Shown: positions 49,095 to 57,915 of the stretch, piece by piece
How positions within the stretch are numbered: the stretch's first letter is position 1
Layout of the letters: every line of letters starts with the position of its first letter
Source: Acidobacteriaceae bacterium
GTDB taxonomy: Bacteria > Acidobacteriota > Terriglobia > Terriglobales > Acidobacteriaceae
NCBI GenBank assembly: GCA_030041045.1
Contig: JASHOQ010000140.1
Coordinates: forward strand, 1-64,000
DNA: 64,000 bases
Reading direction: 5' to 3'
Translations under genes and position numbers: made by a program
The notes under the pieces: generated by a model
Database searches by the model: none
Seen by the model: only the letters and a program-made list of their open reading frames with translations
What the model was told of the DNA's origin: nothing

Positions 49095-52000
49095 TTAGCG
49101 GCCGGAGCCGGCGGAAACCGCGACCGGAATCTCCAGCGAGCCGGTGCGGGCGCTGGCCGTATCGTACACGATCATGCGCAGGGCGATCTCGCCGGCGGGC
49201 AGATCGAGCGCCAGGTGCACGGGGATGGTTTTTCCCTCGGCGTGCATCTGCGCGAATTGCTGCGCGGATAGATTTACGTCCAAGGTGCGGGCCAGGGAGT
49301 TGCGCTGCTTGCCCGCTGGGTCGAAGGCCACCAGCGCGCACTCGAGCTGCGCGCGGCGTGAGCCATCGGCGGACTCAGAAAAGGTGAGGCTCTGCGGGTC
49401 GATATTGAGGTCCACTCCATAGCGGTGCGCGGGCTTCAAGGCGTCAGCGGTTGCGCTCGCCGGTCCAGCTGCCAGCGCGGCGCCGGTCGCCGGGGAGTCG
49501 GGCTGCGCATCGCTTTCGGGGAGCACCCGCGCCTCAAACAGAATCTGCGTGGCCGGCGGGGCGCCCGGCAAAGCTGCCGCGAGCATGGGCGCGGGCGCGC
49601 TGCCGGGTGCGCCGGCAACAGGCGCGGCGGCCTCGTTGGCGTAGTAGCCGCGCCGGTAGGCCAGCTGATAGCCGCCATCGACCTTTACCGCGATGCTGTG
49701 GAATTGGGGTCCGCGCGCGCCGGTCTTCCGTTGCGGCGGGACGTAGCTGAGAGCGTAGTAGCTCGAGTCCGTGGCCACGATCTCTGCCATGGCTTTCCTG
49801 AGGTCGTTGCCGGTTGAATACACGTGGCCGCCGGTCTCTTGGGCGATCGCGTTCATGGTGTCCTTTTCCTGTGCGGTCTGCACCCCAAAAACCTGATTTT
49901 CGCGACTCACTGCGGTATCTGTGGCATCGCCTTCTAACGGTTGTTCAGGCGACGGGAAGGCTGGGGGCGGAACGGACGTTGAGCCTGCGGTCGGCGCCAT
50001 CAGCACGCCGCGCGCATCCACGGGATACACGGCCACGCGCGCCGCCGCCAGAAGTACGCTGGTCCGCTCCATGTCGAGTGAGTTGTCGCGCAGATCGCTG
50101 GCGGGTGTGCGCAGGTTCGCATCGGGCGAGAGGCCGATGGGAAACGAGCCCGAGAGCCAGATCACGTTCTTGCGCCCCGGAATGGCGGCGAGATAGCGCG
50201 CCAATTCGCTGAAGGCTTCGAGGGTCATGGCCGCGCGCTGGTTGGTGTCGTAGGCCTTCATGTCGGCGGCGAACTGCATGATCTGCGACGCGAGCCAGAT
50301 GGTTCCCGGGTCGCCGTTGGTGTTGATGCTCGAAGCCGCCTGCTCAAGGTCAGCGGACATATCGGAGCTGCGGCCCGAACCGACGCCCGACGCGCTCTGC
50401 GGTTTCGCTCGCTCACCTTGGAGAGCCTTGAGTAGTTGCGCAACGTCAGTGGTAAACCCGGCGGCCATGCGCAGGCGCGAGGAGAGCGTGAAGATGGCGA
50501 GGGGCGAGCCGGGCCGAATGGAGCCGAGATAAGCGATCATGGCGCGCCGCACCTGCTCCTGATCGCTGCTCGGTGTGTTCAGCGCGTCGAGCAGCAGCAC
50601 GTTTACGGAGCCGGTCTCGGGATAGGTGGGGACGTTGGAGTAAGTCCCCGCAGGCAAGACAGGAGGTTCGGCAAGTGCGGTTTTTGCCGCAGGCTTCAAC
50701 TCCTCGAACGACGCGATCGGCTGCTCGTGCCCATCCTCATCAATATGGAAACGGTCGCGGCTCAATCCAGCGACTGGGCGGCCGTGGTCGGTGACCACCA
50801 CATCCACGAGAACCAGTTGGGCATTACTTTCGAGAACTGCGCCGGAAGGAAGAGCGCTGGTGGTGGTGCGGGCGATTGCAGCATCGGGCGCTGGCGTCGC
50901 GGGCGCGGAAGTTGGTGAGAGAGGCGCGGTCGCGGCCGATTCCGCAGGTGCAGCCGGTGCGGGCGATGAATCTGCAGCGGGTGATGCCGGCGCTTCTACC
51001 GGCGCCGCGGCTGGTGAAGTTGCGGCAGGGGCCGCGTTGGCGGCCGTGGCTTCGGCCGGGGTCACGGGCGCCGCAGGTGTGGCCGCCGGGGCCGACGCAG
51101 ACTCGGGAGTTGCAGTGGCCGCGGCCGCGGCTGGCGGCGTCGCGCTCACCGCAGGCGCATTGCCGTTGCCGCCGGCTGCGTTATTGGCCAGGATCTGTAC
51201 CTCGGAGCGGAGTTCGTGATAGTGGGTAAAGGCGACGTCGTTGAGCTCCGTCTGCAAAGGCACGGTGGGGCCGGGAGCTGCGTTGGGCGCTGGAAATCGC
51301 GAGAAAGCCACGCCGTGCACGGGGCAAATGACCGTGCGGCCGGCGATGGTGACCGGCGCAAACTCCACCAGGATGGCGGCGAGCAGCCCCGCGTGCGGAG
51401 AGGTCATATCCGCGATCTCGCTGAGGCGCAGAATTTCGCCCGTGGCCGGATCGATCTCGATTTCCCCGTGGTACGCAGGGGCGAGGGTGAGCGTCTGGCC
51501 CCCTTCGCTGATATTCACCGCGAAATGAGATTTGCCTTCCGGCACGGAGAATTGGAAGACCGCCTCCGGTTCGCTCGCACCCTGTTCCCAGCGCAGCCAG
51601 CCAATCTTGCTCTGCAGCGCGTCGCCTAGAACCACGGCGAGAATGGGCCCGAACTCTCCGCTGCTGGTGAGCCCGATCCGGGGCTCTTTTTTCTGTTTCG
51701 CCTCGTCCGGCTCCTCGTGGCCGTTGCGGTAGGTGACGGTGGCGCTGAATTGGCCGGCAAGGTGGACGGCTTCGATCTCGTTTAAAGTGTCGACACGAGG
51801 CTCCTTGAGAGAAATCGAGCCCAGGGACTCGTGCTCGTCGACTCCGCCCGCTCCCGGAGAGCCCACGGAGTAATCCAGGCGCTGGGAGATCAGGCTTTCA
51901 AAGTGGGTGGTGTCGCGCGAGGCGAAGAAATCGGGCAGGCGCGCCATGGTGGCGCGCACATATTTCGCGGCCTGGGTGAGAATCTGCACCTGGGTTGCGG

Positions 52001-52304
52001 CGTCCGGCTCGGGATCGCGGAGCAGGTCGTCGACGGGCGGATTCTGAAAGGCCGAGAGATCGGCCAGCCGCATCAGCTCGTCGTGGGTGCGGGCGCCGGG
52101 AAACGTGGCTTCCCACTTTGCCAAACGCGCCGGGCTCACGCGCTCCGTGAGCTGCACGGCGTCCAGCTCGCCGGCCACCTTGCCGTCCGGCTTGCCCTCG
52201 AGCTTGGAGAGCAACTGCTCCACCTGGTCGATGGAGAGCAGTTTGGCTGCGAACGCCGGCGTGGCGAGGACGCAGAGAACGAGAAGCGTGGCCCGTTTGC
52301 GCAT
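49095..52304 (-). CDS. secreted protein with Acidobacteria-type VWFA-related domain
   Basis: 1069 aa from the ATG at 52304; signal peptide MRKRATLLVLCVLATPAFAA. The N-terminal 370 residues (LLSIDQVEQLLSKLEGKPDG ...) have no named family. An Ala/Pro-rich linker of about 120 residues follows. Then comes the VWFA-related part: LVLVDVVVTDHGRPVAGLSR, VNVLLLDALNTPSSDQEQVR (MIDAS-like) and RKNVIWLSGSFPIGLSPDAN. It ends with a beta-rich domain (GPQFHSIAVKVDGGYQLAYR). Proteins like this are expanded in acidobacteria and their ligands are unknown. It starts 94 nt after the KASIII-like gene on the same strand. Confidence 0.92.
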   Translation of the reverse strand: MRKRATLLVLCVLATPAFAAKLLSIDQVEQLLSKLEGKPDGKVAGELDAVQLTERVSPARLAKWEATFPGARTHDELMRLADLSAFQNPPVDDLLRDPEPDAATQVQILTQAAKYVRATMARLPDFFASRDTTHFESLISQRLDYSVGSPGAGGVDEHESLGSISLKEPRVDTLNEIEAVHLAGQFSATVTYRNGHEEPDEAKQKKEPRIGLTSSGEFGPILAVVLGDALQSKIGWLRWEQGASEPEAVFQFSVPEGKSHFAVNISEGGQTLTLAPAYHGEIEIDPATGEILRLSEIADMTSPHAGLLAAILVEFAPVTIAGRTVICPVHGVAFSRFPAPNAAPGPTVPLQTELNDVAFTHYHELRSEVQILANNAAGGNGNAPAVSATPPAAAAATATPESASAPAATPAAPVTPAEATAANAAPAATSPAAAPVEAPASPAADSSPAPAAPAESAATAPLSPTSAPATPAPDAAIARTTTSALPSGAVLESNAQLVLVDVVVTDHGRPVAGLSRDRFHIDEDGHEQPIASFEELKPAAKTALAEPPVLPAGTYSNVPTYPETGSVNVLLLDALNTPSSDQEQVRRAMIAYLGSIRPGSPLAIFTLSSRLRMAAGFTTDVAQLLKALQGERAKPQSASGVGSGRSSDMSADLEQAASSINTNGDPGTIWLASQIMQFAADMKAYDTNQRAAMTLEAFSELARYLAAIPGRKNVIWLSGSFPIGLSPDANLRTPASDLRDNSLDMERTSVLLAAARVAVYPVDARGVLMAPTAGSTSVPPPAFPSPEQPLEGDATDTAVSRENQVFGVQTAQEKDTMNAIAQETGGHVYSTGNDLRKAMAEIVATDSSYYALSYVPPQRKTGARGPQFHSIAVKVDGGYQLAYRRGYYANEAAAPVAGAPGSAPAPMLAAALPGAPPATQILFEARVLPESDAQPDSPATGAALAAGPASATADALKPAHRYGVDLNIDPQSLTFSESADGSRRAQLECALVAFDPAGKQRNSLARTLDVNLSAQQFAQMHAEGKTIPVHLALDLPAGEIALRMIVYDTASARTGSLEIPVAVSAGSGR

Positions 52305-52398
52305 GGGTATGGAGGCAATTCTCCCGGCGAGAGAAGTATAATTCGAGGCCCGAAATCGGGCGCGTGCGCTCAGCGCGCAATGCACCTTGCGGAGACGC

Positions 52399-53349
52399 TC
52401 ACGCTGGCAGCGCCAGCAGCGCGCCCCAGTTGAGGCCGGCGCCGAAGGCTGAGAACACCACCGGGCCGGTGAGAGGGGCGGTGTGCGCGCGACGCCACTC
52501 GGCGGCGGCGATGAGCAGCGAAGCCGAGGAAGTGTTGCCGCAGCGGGCGATGTTCACGAAGAAACGCTCGCGCGGCACTTTGAGGCCGGCGGCGACGCGC
52601 TCGATGAGGTTGAGATTGGCCTGATGCAGCAGAAAGACCTGGACGTCAGCCGGGGTGAGCGCATTGCGTGCGAGCAGGTCGTGGATGGCGCGCGGGATTT
52701 TGCGGTAGGCCTGCAGGATGACGGTTTTGCCCTCCATGAGAATGCGGCCGTTCTCGATCTTGAGAATTTCAGCGGCGCTGCCGTCGGTCAAGAGCAGAGA
52801 ATCGGCGATGCGCAGGCAGACGGTCTGCGGATCGGCGCAGCCGGATTCTAAATCGACGAGACACGCGCCGGCGCCGTCGCCAAAGAGGATCGCGGTGTCT
52901 TTGCCTTGGGGAGTGCGTTCGATGCGGCGGGACATGATCTCCGCGCCGACGACGAGAACTTTGCCGAAGCGCGGTGCGAGATCGTTGGCCAGCGCGAGCG
53001 CGATGAGCGAGCCCGCGGAGGCGACGGGAATGTCGAGTGCGGGTGTGGATGCGAGGCCGAGGGCTGCGGCGATCTGCGAGGCGGGGCCAGGGGAGAGATG
53101 GTCAGCGGAGCCCGAGGAGACGAGGATGAGGCCGAGTTGATTGGAAGTGACGCCGGCGTTGGCGAGGCAATCCTGCGCGGCGGCGAGGCCGAGCGAAGCG
53201 ACGGTTTCTTCATCCGCTGCGTAGCGGCGCTCTTCGATTCCGGAAACGGAGAGAATCCACTCGGGCGTGGCGCCCACGAGCGAAGCCAATTCGTCATTGC
53301 CCACGCGGCGCGCGGGCAGATGCGAACCGAACGCGCGAATGTAGGCCAT
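52399..53349 (-). CDS. KASIII (FabH)-like acyltransferase with Ser in place of the catalytic Cys
   Basis: 316 aa. The thiolase-fold layout is clear: TPEWILSVSGIEERRYAADE, then the active-site stretch LDIPVASAGSLIALALAND where FabH has the AACxGF motif; Ser111 (codon TCC) replaces Cys. The other catalytic residues remain: His in VFLLHQANLNLIERVAAGL and Asn in ARCGNTSSASLLIAAAEW. GAGLNWGALLAL closes it. A Ser nucleophile is known in DpsC, which primes a polyketide carrier without decarboxylative condensation. Here it would plausibly load the neighbouring ACP. Last gene of the five-gene operon. Confidence 0.9.
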   Translation of the reverse strand: MAYIRAFGSHLPARRVGNDELASLVGATPEWILSVSGIEERRYAADEETVASLGLAAAQDCLANAGVTSNQLGLILVSSGSADHLSPGPASQIAAALGLASTPALDIPVASAGSLIALALANDLAPRFGKVLVVGAEIMSRRIERTPQGKDTAILFGDGAGACLVDLESGCADPQTVCLRIADSLLLTDGSAAEILKIENGRILMEGKTVILQAYRKIPRAIHDLLARNALTPADVQVFLLHQANLNLIERVAAGLKVPRERFFVNIARCGNTSSASLLIAAAEWRRAHTAPLTGPVVFSAFGAGLNWGALLALPA

Positions 53350-53585
53350 TAAGCCGATTTCGCAGAGATGTAGGAGTCGACTTTTTCGAGGGTGTCGAAC
53401 TTGCGCGCGGAGAGATCGGAGTCGGGGATGGAGACGCCGAACTCCTCTTCGAGGGCGGCCACAAAATCGGTGAGCGCAAAGGAGTCGAGCAGGCCGGAGA
53501 CAAAAAGCGATTCGTCGGCGGCGGGGGCGAGATTTTTTCCCGAGACGCGCTGCAGCACTTTAAGGATTCGTGCTTCCTGGCCCAT
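53349..53585 (-). CDS. acyl carrier protein of the MBOAT-SGNH operon
   Basis: 78 aa. The phosphopantetheine site is Ser35 in VSGLLDSFALTDFVAALEEE; the helix-loop layout and acidic character (EEEFGVSIPDSDLSA) are standard. It carries an acyl thioester on a 4'-phosphopantetheine arm. The start lies 26 nt inside the preceding SGNH gene, and the stop overlaps the KASIII start (TAATG), so all three are tightly coupled. It is clearly separate from a fatty-acid-synthesis cluster, so it is a dedicated carrier, analogous to DltC. Confidence 0.93.
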   Translation of the reverse strand: MGQEARILKVLQRVSGKNLAPAADESLFVSGLLDSFALTDFVAALEEEFGVSIPDSDLSARKFDTLEKVDSYISAKSA

Positions 53586-55023
53586 TCGTGGCTCCTTGCT
53601 TGGCTTGCTGGACGGCGGTTTCAGTCTCCGGGGAGTGGCGATCTTTATAGGATTGGAAGCCGGCCATGAGATCGGCCATGAAAGCGTCGGCGAGGGCGCG
53701 ATAGCCGTCGCCTGTGAAATGAGTATGATCGGGCTGCGCCCAGCCGGCGTAGACCCACTCCTGCATGGCGCCGGCCCCGCCCATGCGCTCCTGCCAGTCC
53801 CAGTAGGCGCAGTCGTGGGTGCCACAGACGGCGCGCTGTGCTTCAACGATGCGGCCGGTGCCGTCGTAGTCGCGCCAGGCATGGTGGCGAAGCACGAAGC
53901 GGTCACCGGGACCGATGACGAGGATCGAGGACTCAGGCACGTATTGGTGGATGGTGTCGATGAGCCTGGCGAAGGTCTGCTCGTAACTCTGCTCGACCCA
54001 GTCTGGGCTGGCGGCCTCATTGGTGCCGTAGGCCAGCACGATCAGGGAGGGCGAGTTGTCCTTGAGATAAGAGGAAAAGAGCGACTGGTTCCACTTGAGG
54101 ATGAGCGGGGCTTCCGCGCCATTGATGCCGATCGACTCCCAGGTGACGCCGGGCTGCGTGGCCACCCAGCCGAGCAGGGTGACGGGCGCGGCGTCTTCGG
54201 TGGTGACTTGGAAGTGGTGATCGCCGGCGGAGCAGGGATAGCGGAAGGTGCCGGCGCCGATCTGGTCGGCTGCGGTCTGGATCTCGACGGGGTCGCCGTC
54301 GTTGTCAGTAAAGCGCAGGCTGCCGCCGCCGGGCTGCTCGAGATATTGGAGCTCGAGCTCGGTGCAGGGCGCGTCGAGGGTTACCCACTCGCCGGCGCGG
54401 TCGGCGCTGATGCTGATGCCGCCTAGCCCCAGGTCGCCGTCGCCGAGGTCAAGGAATTTGTTGCCCTGGGTCTTCCAGCCCGGCGACTGGGAGCGGGAAG
54501 AACCAATGATGCGATAGCCGGCGAAAGGGTGCCCCGAGTAGGAGTAGCCGATGCCGCCGTCGCCGAATTGCGCCTGGAAGAGGCTGCGGGTTTCGGCCGT
54601 GAACTCGTCGGCGGCGGTGTGGGAGTCGCCCCACTGCAGAACGCGCAGCGTACCTGTGGCCGGCTCGCCCGAGTGCCGTTCCATTTCGCGCGAGGCAAGC
54701 TGGGCGTAGAAGCCGCCGAGCGCGTCATCATTGGCGATGGCGTGGGGCGCGGGCTCTTTGAGGCGGGCGCCGATCTCTTCAACCAGCGCGGCGCGGCGTT
54801 CGGGGCTCACGCGCAGCGCGTAGTAGTGAACGCGGGTGCGGGCAGTGCGCCTGCGGGCGTTGGCTGTGCGGCTGGCGCGGGCGGCCGTGTGGTGCGCGGA
54901 TGAGGCCGCCGGCGGCGCGGAGGATTTCTTCTGGGCCGGCGTGGTTTGCGCGCAGGCAGGAAGCAGCGCGAGGGCAGCGAGCGCCGGCAGGAACGCCGCT
55001 CCAGGAAAACGGCGGGCGTTCAT
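53560..55023 (-). CDS. SGNH-type envelope lipoprotein of the MBOAT operon (SGNH-B)
   Basis: 487 aa. The N-terminus FLPALAALALLPACAQTTPA has a lipobox-like LPAC (Cys24), so it is a probable lipoprotein. A Lys/Arg/Ala-rich linker precedes the SGNH core: block I LRVLQWGDSHTAADEFTAET, block III IVLAYGTNEAASPDWVEQS, and DHTHFTGDGYRALADAF with the catalytic His. A beta domain is inserted between blocks I and III (GGGSLRFTDNDGDPVEIQ). It is likely an acyltransferase or esterase acting on a surface polymer. Starts in ATGA overlap with SGNH-A. Confidence 0.92.
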   Translation of the reverse strand: MNARRFPGAAFLPALAALALLPACAQTTPAQKKSSAPPAASSAHHTAARASRTANARRRTARTRVHYYALRVSPERRAALVEEIGARLKEPAPHAIANDDALGGFYAQLASREMERHSGEPATGTLRVLQWGDSHTAADEFTAETRSLFQAQFGDGGIGYSYSGHPFAGYRIIGSSRSQSPGWKTQGNKFLDLGDGDLGLGGISISADRAGEWVTLDAPCTELELQYLEQPGGGSLRFTDNDGDPVEIQTAADQIGAGTFRYPCSAGDHHFQVTTEDAAPVTLLGWVATQPGVTWESIGINGAEAPLILKWNQSLFSSYLKDNSPSLIVLAYGTNEAASPDWVEQSYEQTFARLIDTIHQYVPESSILVIGPGDRFVLRHHAWRDYDGTGRIVEAQRAVCGTHDCAYWDWQERMGGAGAMQEWVYAGWAQPDHTHFTGDGYRALADAFMADLMAGFQSYKDRHSPETETAVQQAKQGATNGPGSTNP

Positions 55024-56549
55024 GGCGTCCCGGCTTTCTGGCCGGCCGAAGAGCGAGCGGGGCCGGGGGTCTTGTCCTGCGCGGCGGCCTGCGCCTCAGC
55101 AGGTTTGGGCGCGGCCGGCGCGGCAACCGGGGGGAGCGCGATTCCTTGCTGCATCTTCCAACGATCATACCGCAGGCTCAATTGCTGAATGAACAGAGTA
55201 GCCACAATGGCGGCCCCCTGTGGCGTGGGATGCAACAGGTCGGCCGTGACCAGGCGGGGACTGGCCGCGAACCAGCGCGCCATGGTGCCGCTGGAGCCCA
55301 TGGCGTCGTAGGTGTCAAAGAAGGCGCAGTGGGTTTCGGCCGCCACCTGGCGCTGGATGTCGACGATTTCAGGGATGGTGCTCATGGTCTCTATATCGTC
55401 AAGTCCCTGACGTTCGCCACGGTCCATGGGGCTCATGATGAGGATAGATGCATTGGGCGCGGCCTTGCGGATGCGGTCGATGGCGAGACGCAGCTCGGAC
55501 GCGTACTGTTTGTGGACAAAATCGCCGAAGCTGCTTTCGTTGGAGCCGTAGTTGACCACGATGAGCGCAGGGCCGGCGTGGTCGAGCTCCTCATGCCAGA
55601 TGCCGGGTGAGAGCACGCGCGCCAGGACGCTGGTGGTGGCGCCATTGAGACCGAGGCTGTCATACAGAAGTCCCGTCGACCCGCGGCGGAAGTCGATGCC
55701 GAAGAGGGTGACCGTGCCTTGCGTGACGAGAAGTGTGACCATCTTTGTGCCCGGCGGGAGCGGGACGCGGAGGGAGACGGCGGCCAGCGTGCCGGCGCTG
55801 GTGGCCTGCGCCGCGATCTGGACGCCGTCGGCCTCGACGGCGAAGACGCCGCCGCCGGGATGGGCGAGGTATTCGATTTCGGCGGCCGATTGCGGAGATT
55901 CGGTGAGGGTGAATTTGCTTGAGGCGCCGGGCTGGCCTTCAAACGCCGCGCCGCCCAGGCCATAGACGCCTTCGCGGATCAGGCCCACGCCGGTGCGGAT
56001 CTTCCAGCCGTGATCGCTTATCTCCACGCCGCGATGGCCGTACCAGGCCCAGGGCTTGGCGATGAGCGTGTAGCCGCGGCCGGCATCGCCGAAGCGGTCC
56101 TGCAACTGGGCGCGGATTTCGCCGGTGATAAGGTCTGCGGTAGTGGGCGAGTCGCCGTAATGGAGGACGGTGACCACGCCGGGAGACTTCGCCTGTTCGA
56201 GCTTCCAGAGTGCGGCGAAAAAGGGATCGAGCTCGTGGGAGTCGTCCTCGAGGAGGGGTGACGGCGGGGGCAGGTTGATGGGAACGGGGATTTGAACGAT
56301 CGGAGGAACGGGACGCGCGGGCCAGCGCAGGCGGAAGGCCTGGGTGAAGACTCCGGGGGCGTATCCCTTGGAGTGGGTGCGGACGCGCCAGGCGATCAGC
56401 GCCGCGACCGCGACCAAAATGGCCAGTGCGGTTTTGAACGGGAAGCCGCGGCTTGGGTGCCGGAACCCCGGCGGAATGGCACGGAGCGGCAAACGGCTGG
56501 AAGCGCGGGAATTGGAGGCGCGGGATTTGGAGCCGCTAGAAATTGCCAT
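55020..56549 (-). CDS. membrane-anchored SGNH-type protein of the MBOAT operon (SGNH-A)
   Basis: 509 aa from the ATG at 56549. A basic N-terminus and one membrane helix (FKTALAILVAVAALIAWRV) put the catalytic part in the periplasm, as in DltD. SGNH blocks: VVTVLHYGDSPTTADLITGE, ALIVVNYGSNESSFGDFVHK and ADLLHPTPQGAAIVATLFIQ. A beta-sandwich insertion (GGGVFAVEADGVQIAAQ) matches that of SGNH-B, so the two are paralogues. The C-terminus is a Pro/Ala/Lys tail. The start overlaps the MBOAT 3' end by 14 nt. Confidence 0.9.
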   Translation of the reverse strand: MAISSGSKSRASNSRASSRLPLRAIPPGFRHPSRGFPFKTALAILVAVAALIAWRVRTHSKGYAPGVFTQAFRLRWPARPVPPIVQIPVPINLPPPSPLLEDDSHELDPFFAALWKLEQAKSPGVVTVLHYGDSPTTADLITGEIRAQLQDRFGDAGRGYTLIAKPWAWYGHRGVEISDHGWKIRTGVGLIREGVYGLGGAAFEGQPGASSKFTLTESPQSAAEIEYLAHPGGGVFAVEADGVQIAAQATSAGTLAAVSLRVPLPPGTKMVTLLVTQGTVTLFGIDFRRGSTGLLYDSLGLNGATTSVLARVLSPGIWHEELDHAGPALIVVNYGSNESSFGDFVHKQYASELRLAIDRIRKAAPNASILIMSPMDRGERQGLDDIETMSTIPEIVDIQRQVAAETHCAFFDTYDAMGSSGTMARWFAASPRLVTADLLHPTPQGAAIVATLFIQQLSLRYDRWKMQQGIALPPVAAPAAPKPAEAQAAAQDKTPGPARSSAGQKAGTP

Positions 56550-57903
56550 AGACAAACGGAGCGGAGCCGCGGCCGGTGAGGGTTTGAATGAGCAGGACGA
56601 GAGCGGCAAGACCGAGCCCCTGCACCCAGAAAGGAGCTCGGGCCGTGATGCGCGCCCCGCGGTCGAACCAGCCTGAAGGCAGACATTGGAGAAGGGCCGC
56701 GGCGATGAGCATGAGAGCGACCGGCAGAGTCAGGTTGGCGTGCGACCAGGTGTGGCGGCCAAGGCCGCGCAGGATCTGGAGCGCGCCGGGGAGCGTGGAG
56801 GCGCGGAAAAAGATCCAGGTAAAGCACACAAAATGGAAGGTCAAGAGGCCGGCGAGGAGTTTGGCCCACCACGCCGGCGAAGGCACGGCGCGGCGCTTCT
56901 TCCAGGCGAAGACCACCCCCAGGGCGAGCCCGTGCAGCGTGCCCCAGATGAGAAAGTTCCAGGAGAGGCCGTGCCAAAGGCCGCCGAGCATGAAGGTGAG
57001 CAGAAAGGCATAACCATAGGAGAGGATGGGGCGCTTGCGGCGCTTGGGAAAGAAATCGAAGAGATAATCGCGGAGCCATTCAGAAAACGTAATGTGCCAC
57101 CGGCGCCAGAACTCGGCAATGTTGACGGCAAGATAAGGGCGGCGGAAGTTCTCGGGCAGCTCGATGCCCAGGAGCTTGGCTGCGCCGCGGGCGATGTCCG
57201 TATAGCCGGAAAAATCGAAGAAGAGCTGGAGCGCGTAGCCGTAGATCCCGAGAAGAATCTCGCTGCTCGAGTAGAGGGCGGGGGTGTCGAAGATGCGGTC
57301 GACGAGGTTGTTAGCGAGGAAGTCGGCGACCAGAAGTTTCTTCACCAGGCCGGTGCCGATGAGCAGCAGCGCCTGGGCGCCATCTTCGGTGGTGAGCAGG
57401 AAGGGAGCGGTGAGCTGGTTAAGCAGCTTGCCCATGCGCGGGATGGGTCCGGCGGTGATGGAAGGAAAAAAGAGCGCGCCGGCAAGATAGGCAAGCAGGC
57501 TGCGCGTGGGCCGCATTTCACGCAGATAAAGGTCGATAGTATACGTAAGCGATTGAAAACAATAGAAAGAAAGCGTGAGCGGCAGCAGCCAGCGCCAGCT
57601 CGCGTGGGTGACGCGGGGAACCAGCTTGATGGTCAGCAGCAGGCCCAGATTGACAGCGAGGGAGATGCCGAGCAGGAAGCGGCGAGGGCCCGAATGCTTG
57701 AAACGGCCAAGCCCGAGTCCGACACTATAGTCGATGAGCGCGGCCGCGGGCAATGCCAGGTAAATGAGGCTGAAGTGCGCGAGAAAAAGGAGATTGGCCG
57801 CCACCAGAAGCACGAGTTGCAAAGGGCGCAGACGGACCGAGAGCCAGAAGAGCAGGCAAACCGCAGCCAGAAATGCAAAAAAAGGAGCGGAACTGAGGGG
57901 CAT
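56536..57903 (-). CDS. MBOAT membrane O-acyltransferase (AlgI/DltB-like)
   Basis: 455 aa from the ATG at 57903; a GTG at 57915 would add four residues. About 11 helices. The signature FRRPYLAVNIAEFWRRWHIT, then FSEWLRDYLF, and the catalytic-His block LLTFMLGGLWHGLSWNFLIW are those of AlgI/DltB/PatA proteins. MBOAT enzymes pass acyl groups from a cytoplasmic donor (CoA or carrier protein) across the membrane to a polymer or lipid. First gene of the operon with two SGNH proteins, an ACP and a KASIII-like enzyme, divergent from rlpA. Confidence 0.95.
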   Translation of the reverse strand: MPLSSAPFFAFLAAVCLLFWLSVRLRPLQLVLLVAANLLFLAHFSLIYLALPAAALIDYSVGLGLGRFKHSGPRRFLLGISLAVNLGLLLTIKLVPRVTHASWRWLLPLTLSFYCFQSLTYTIDLYLREMRPTRSLLAYLAGALFFPSITAGPIPRMGKLLNQLTAPFLLTTEDGAQALLLIGTGLVKKLLVADFLANNLVDRIFDTPALYSSSEILLGIYGYALQLFFDFSGYTDIARGAAKLLGIELPENFRRPYLAVNIAEFWRRWHITFSEWLRDYLFDFFPKRRKRPILSYGYAFLLTFMLGGLWHGLSWNFLIWGTLHGLALGVVFAWKKRRAVPSPAWWAKLLAGLLTFHFVCFTWIFFRASTLPGALQILRGLGRHTWSHANLTLPVALMLIAAALLQCLPSGWFDRGARITARAPFWVQGLGLAALVLLIQTLTGRGSAPFVYGNF

Positions 57904-57915
57904 GGATGATTCCAC

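Noticed and set aside
52399-53349. Housekeeping FabH
   Set aside because: The catalytic Cys is Ser and the gene is in an MBOAT operon, not near fatty acid synthesis genes.
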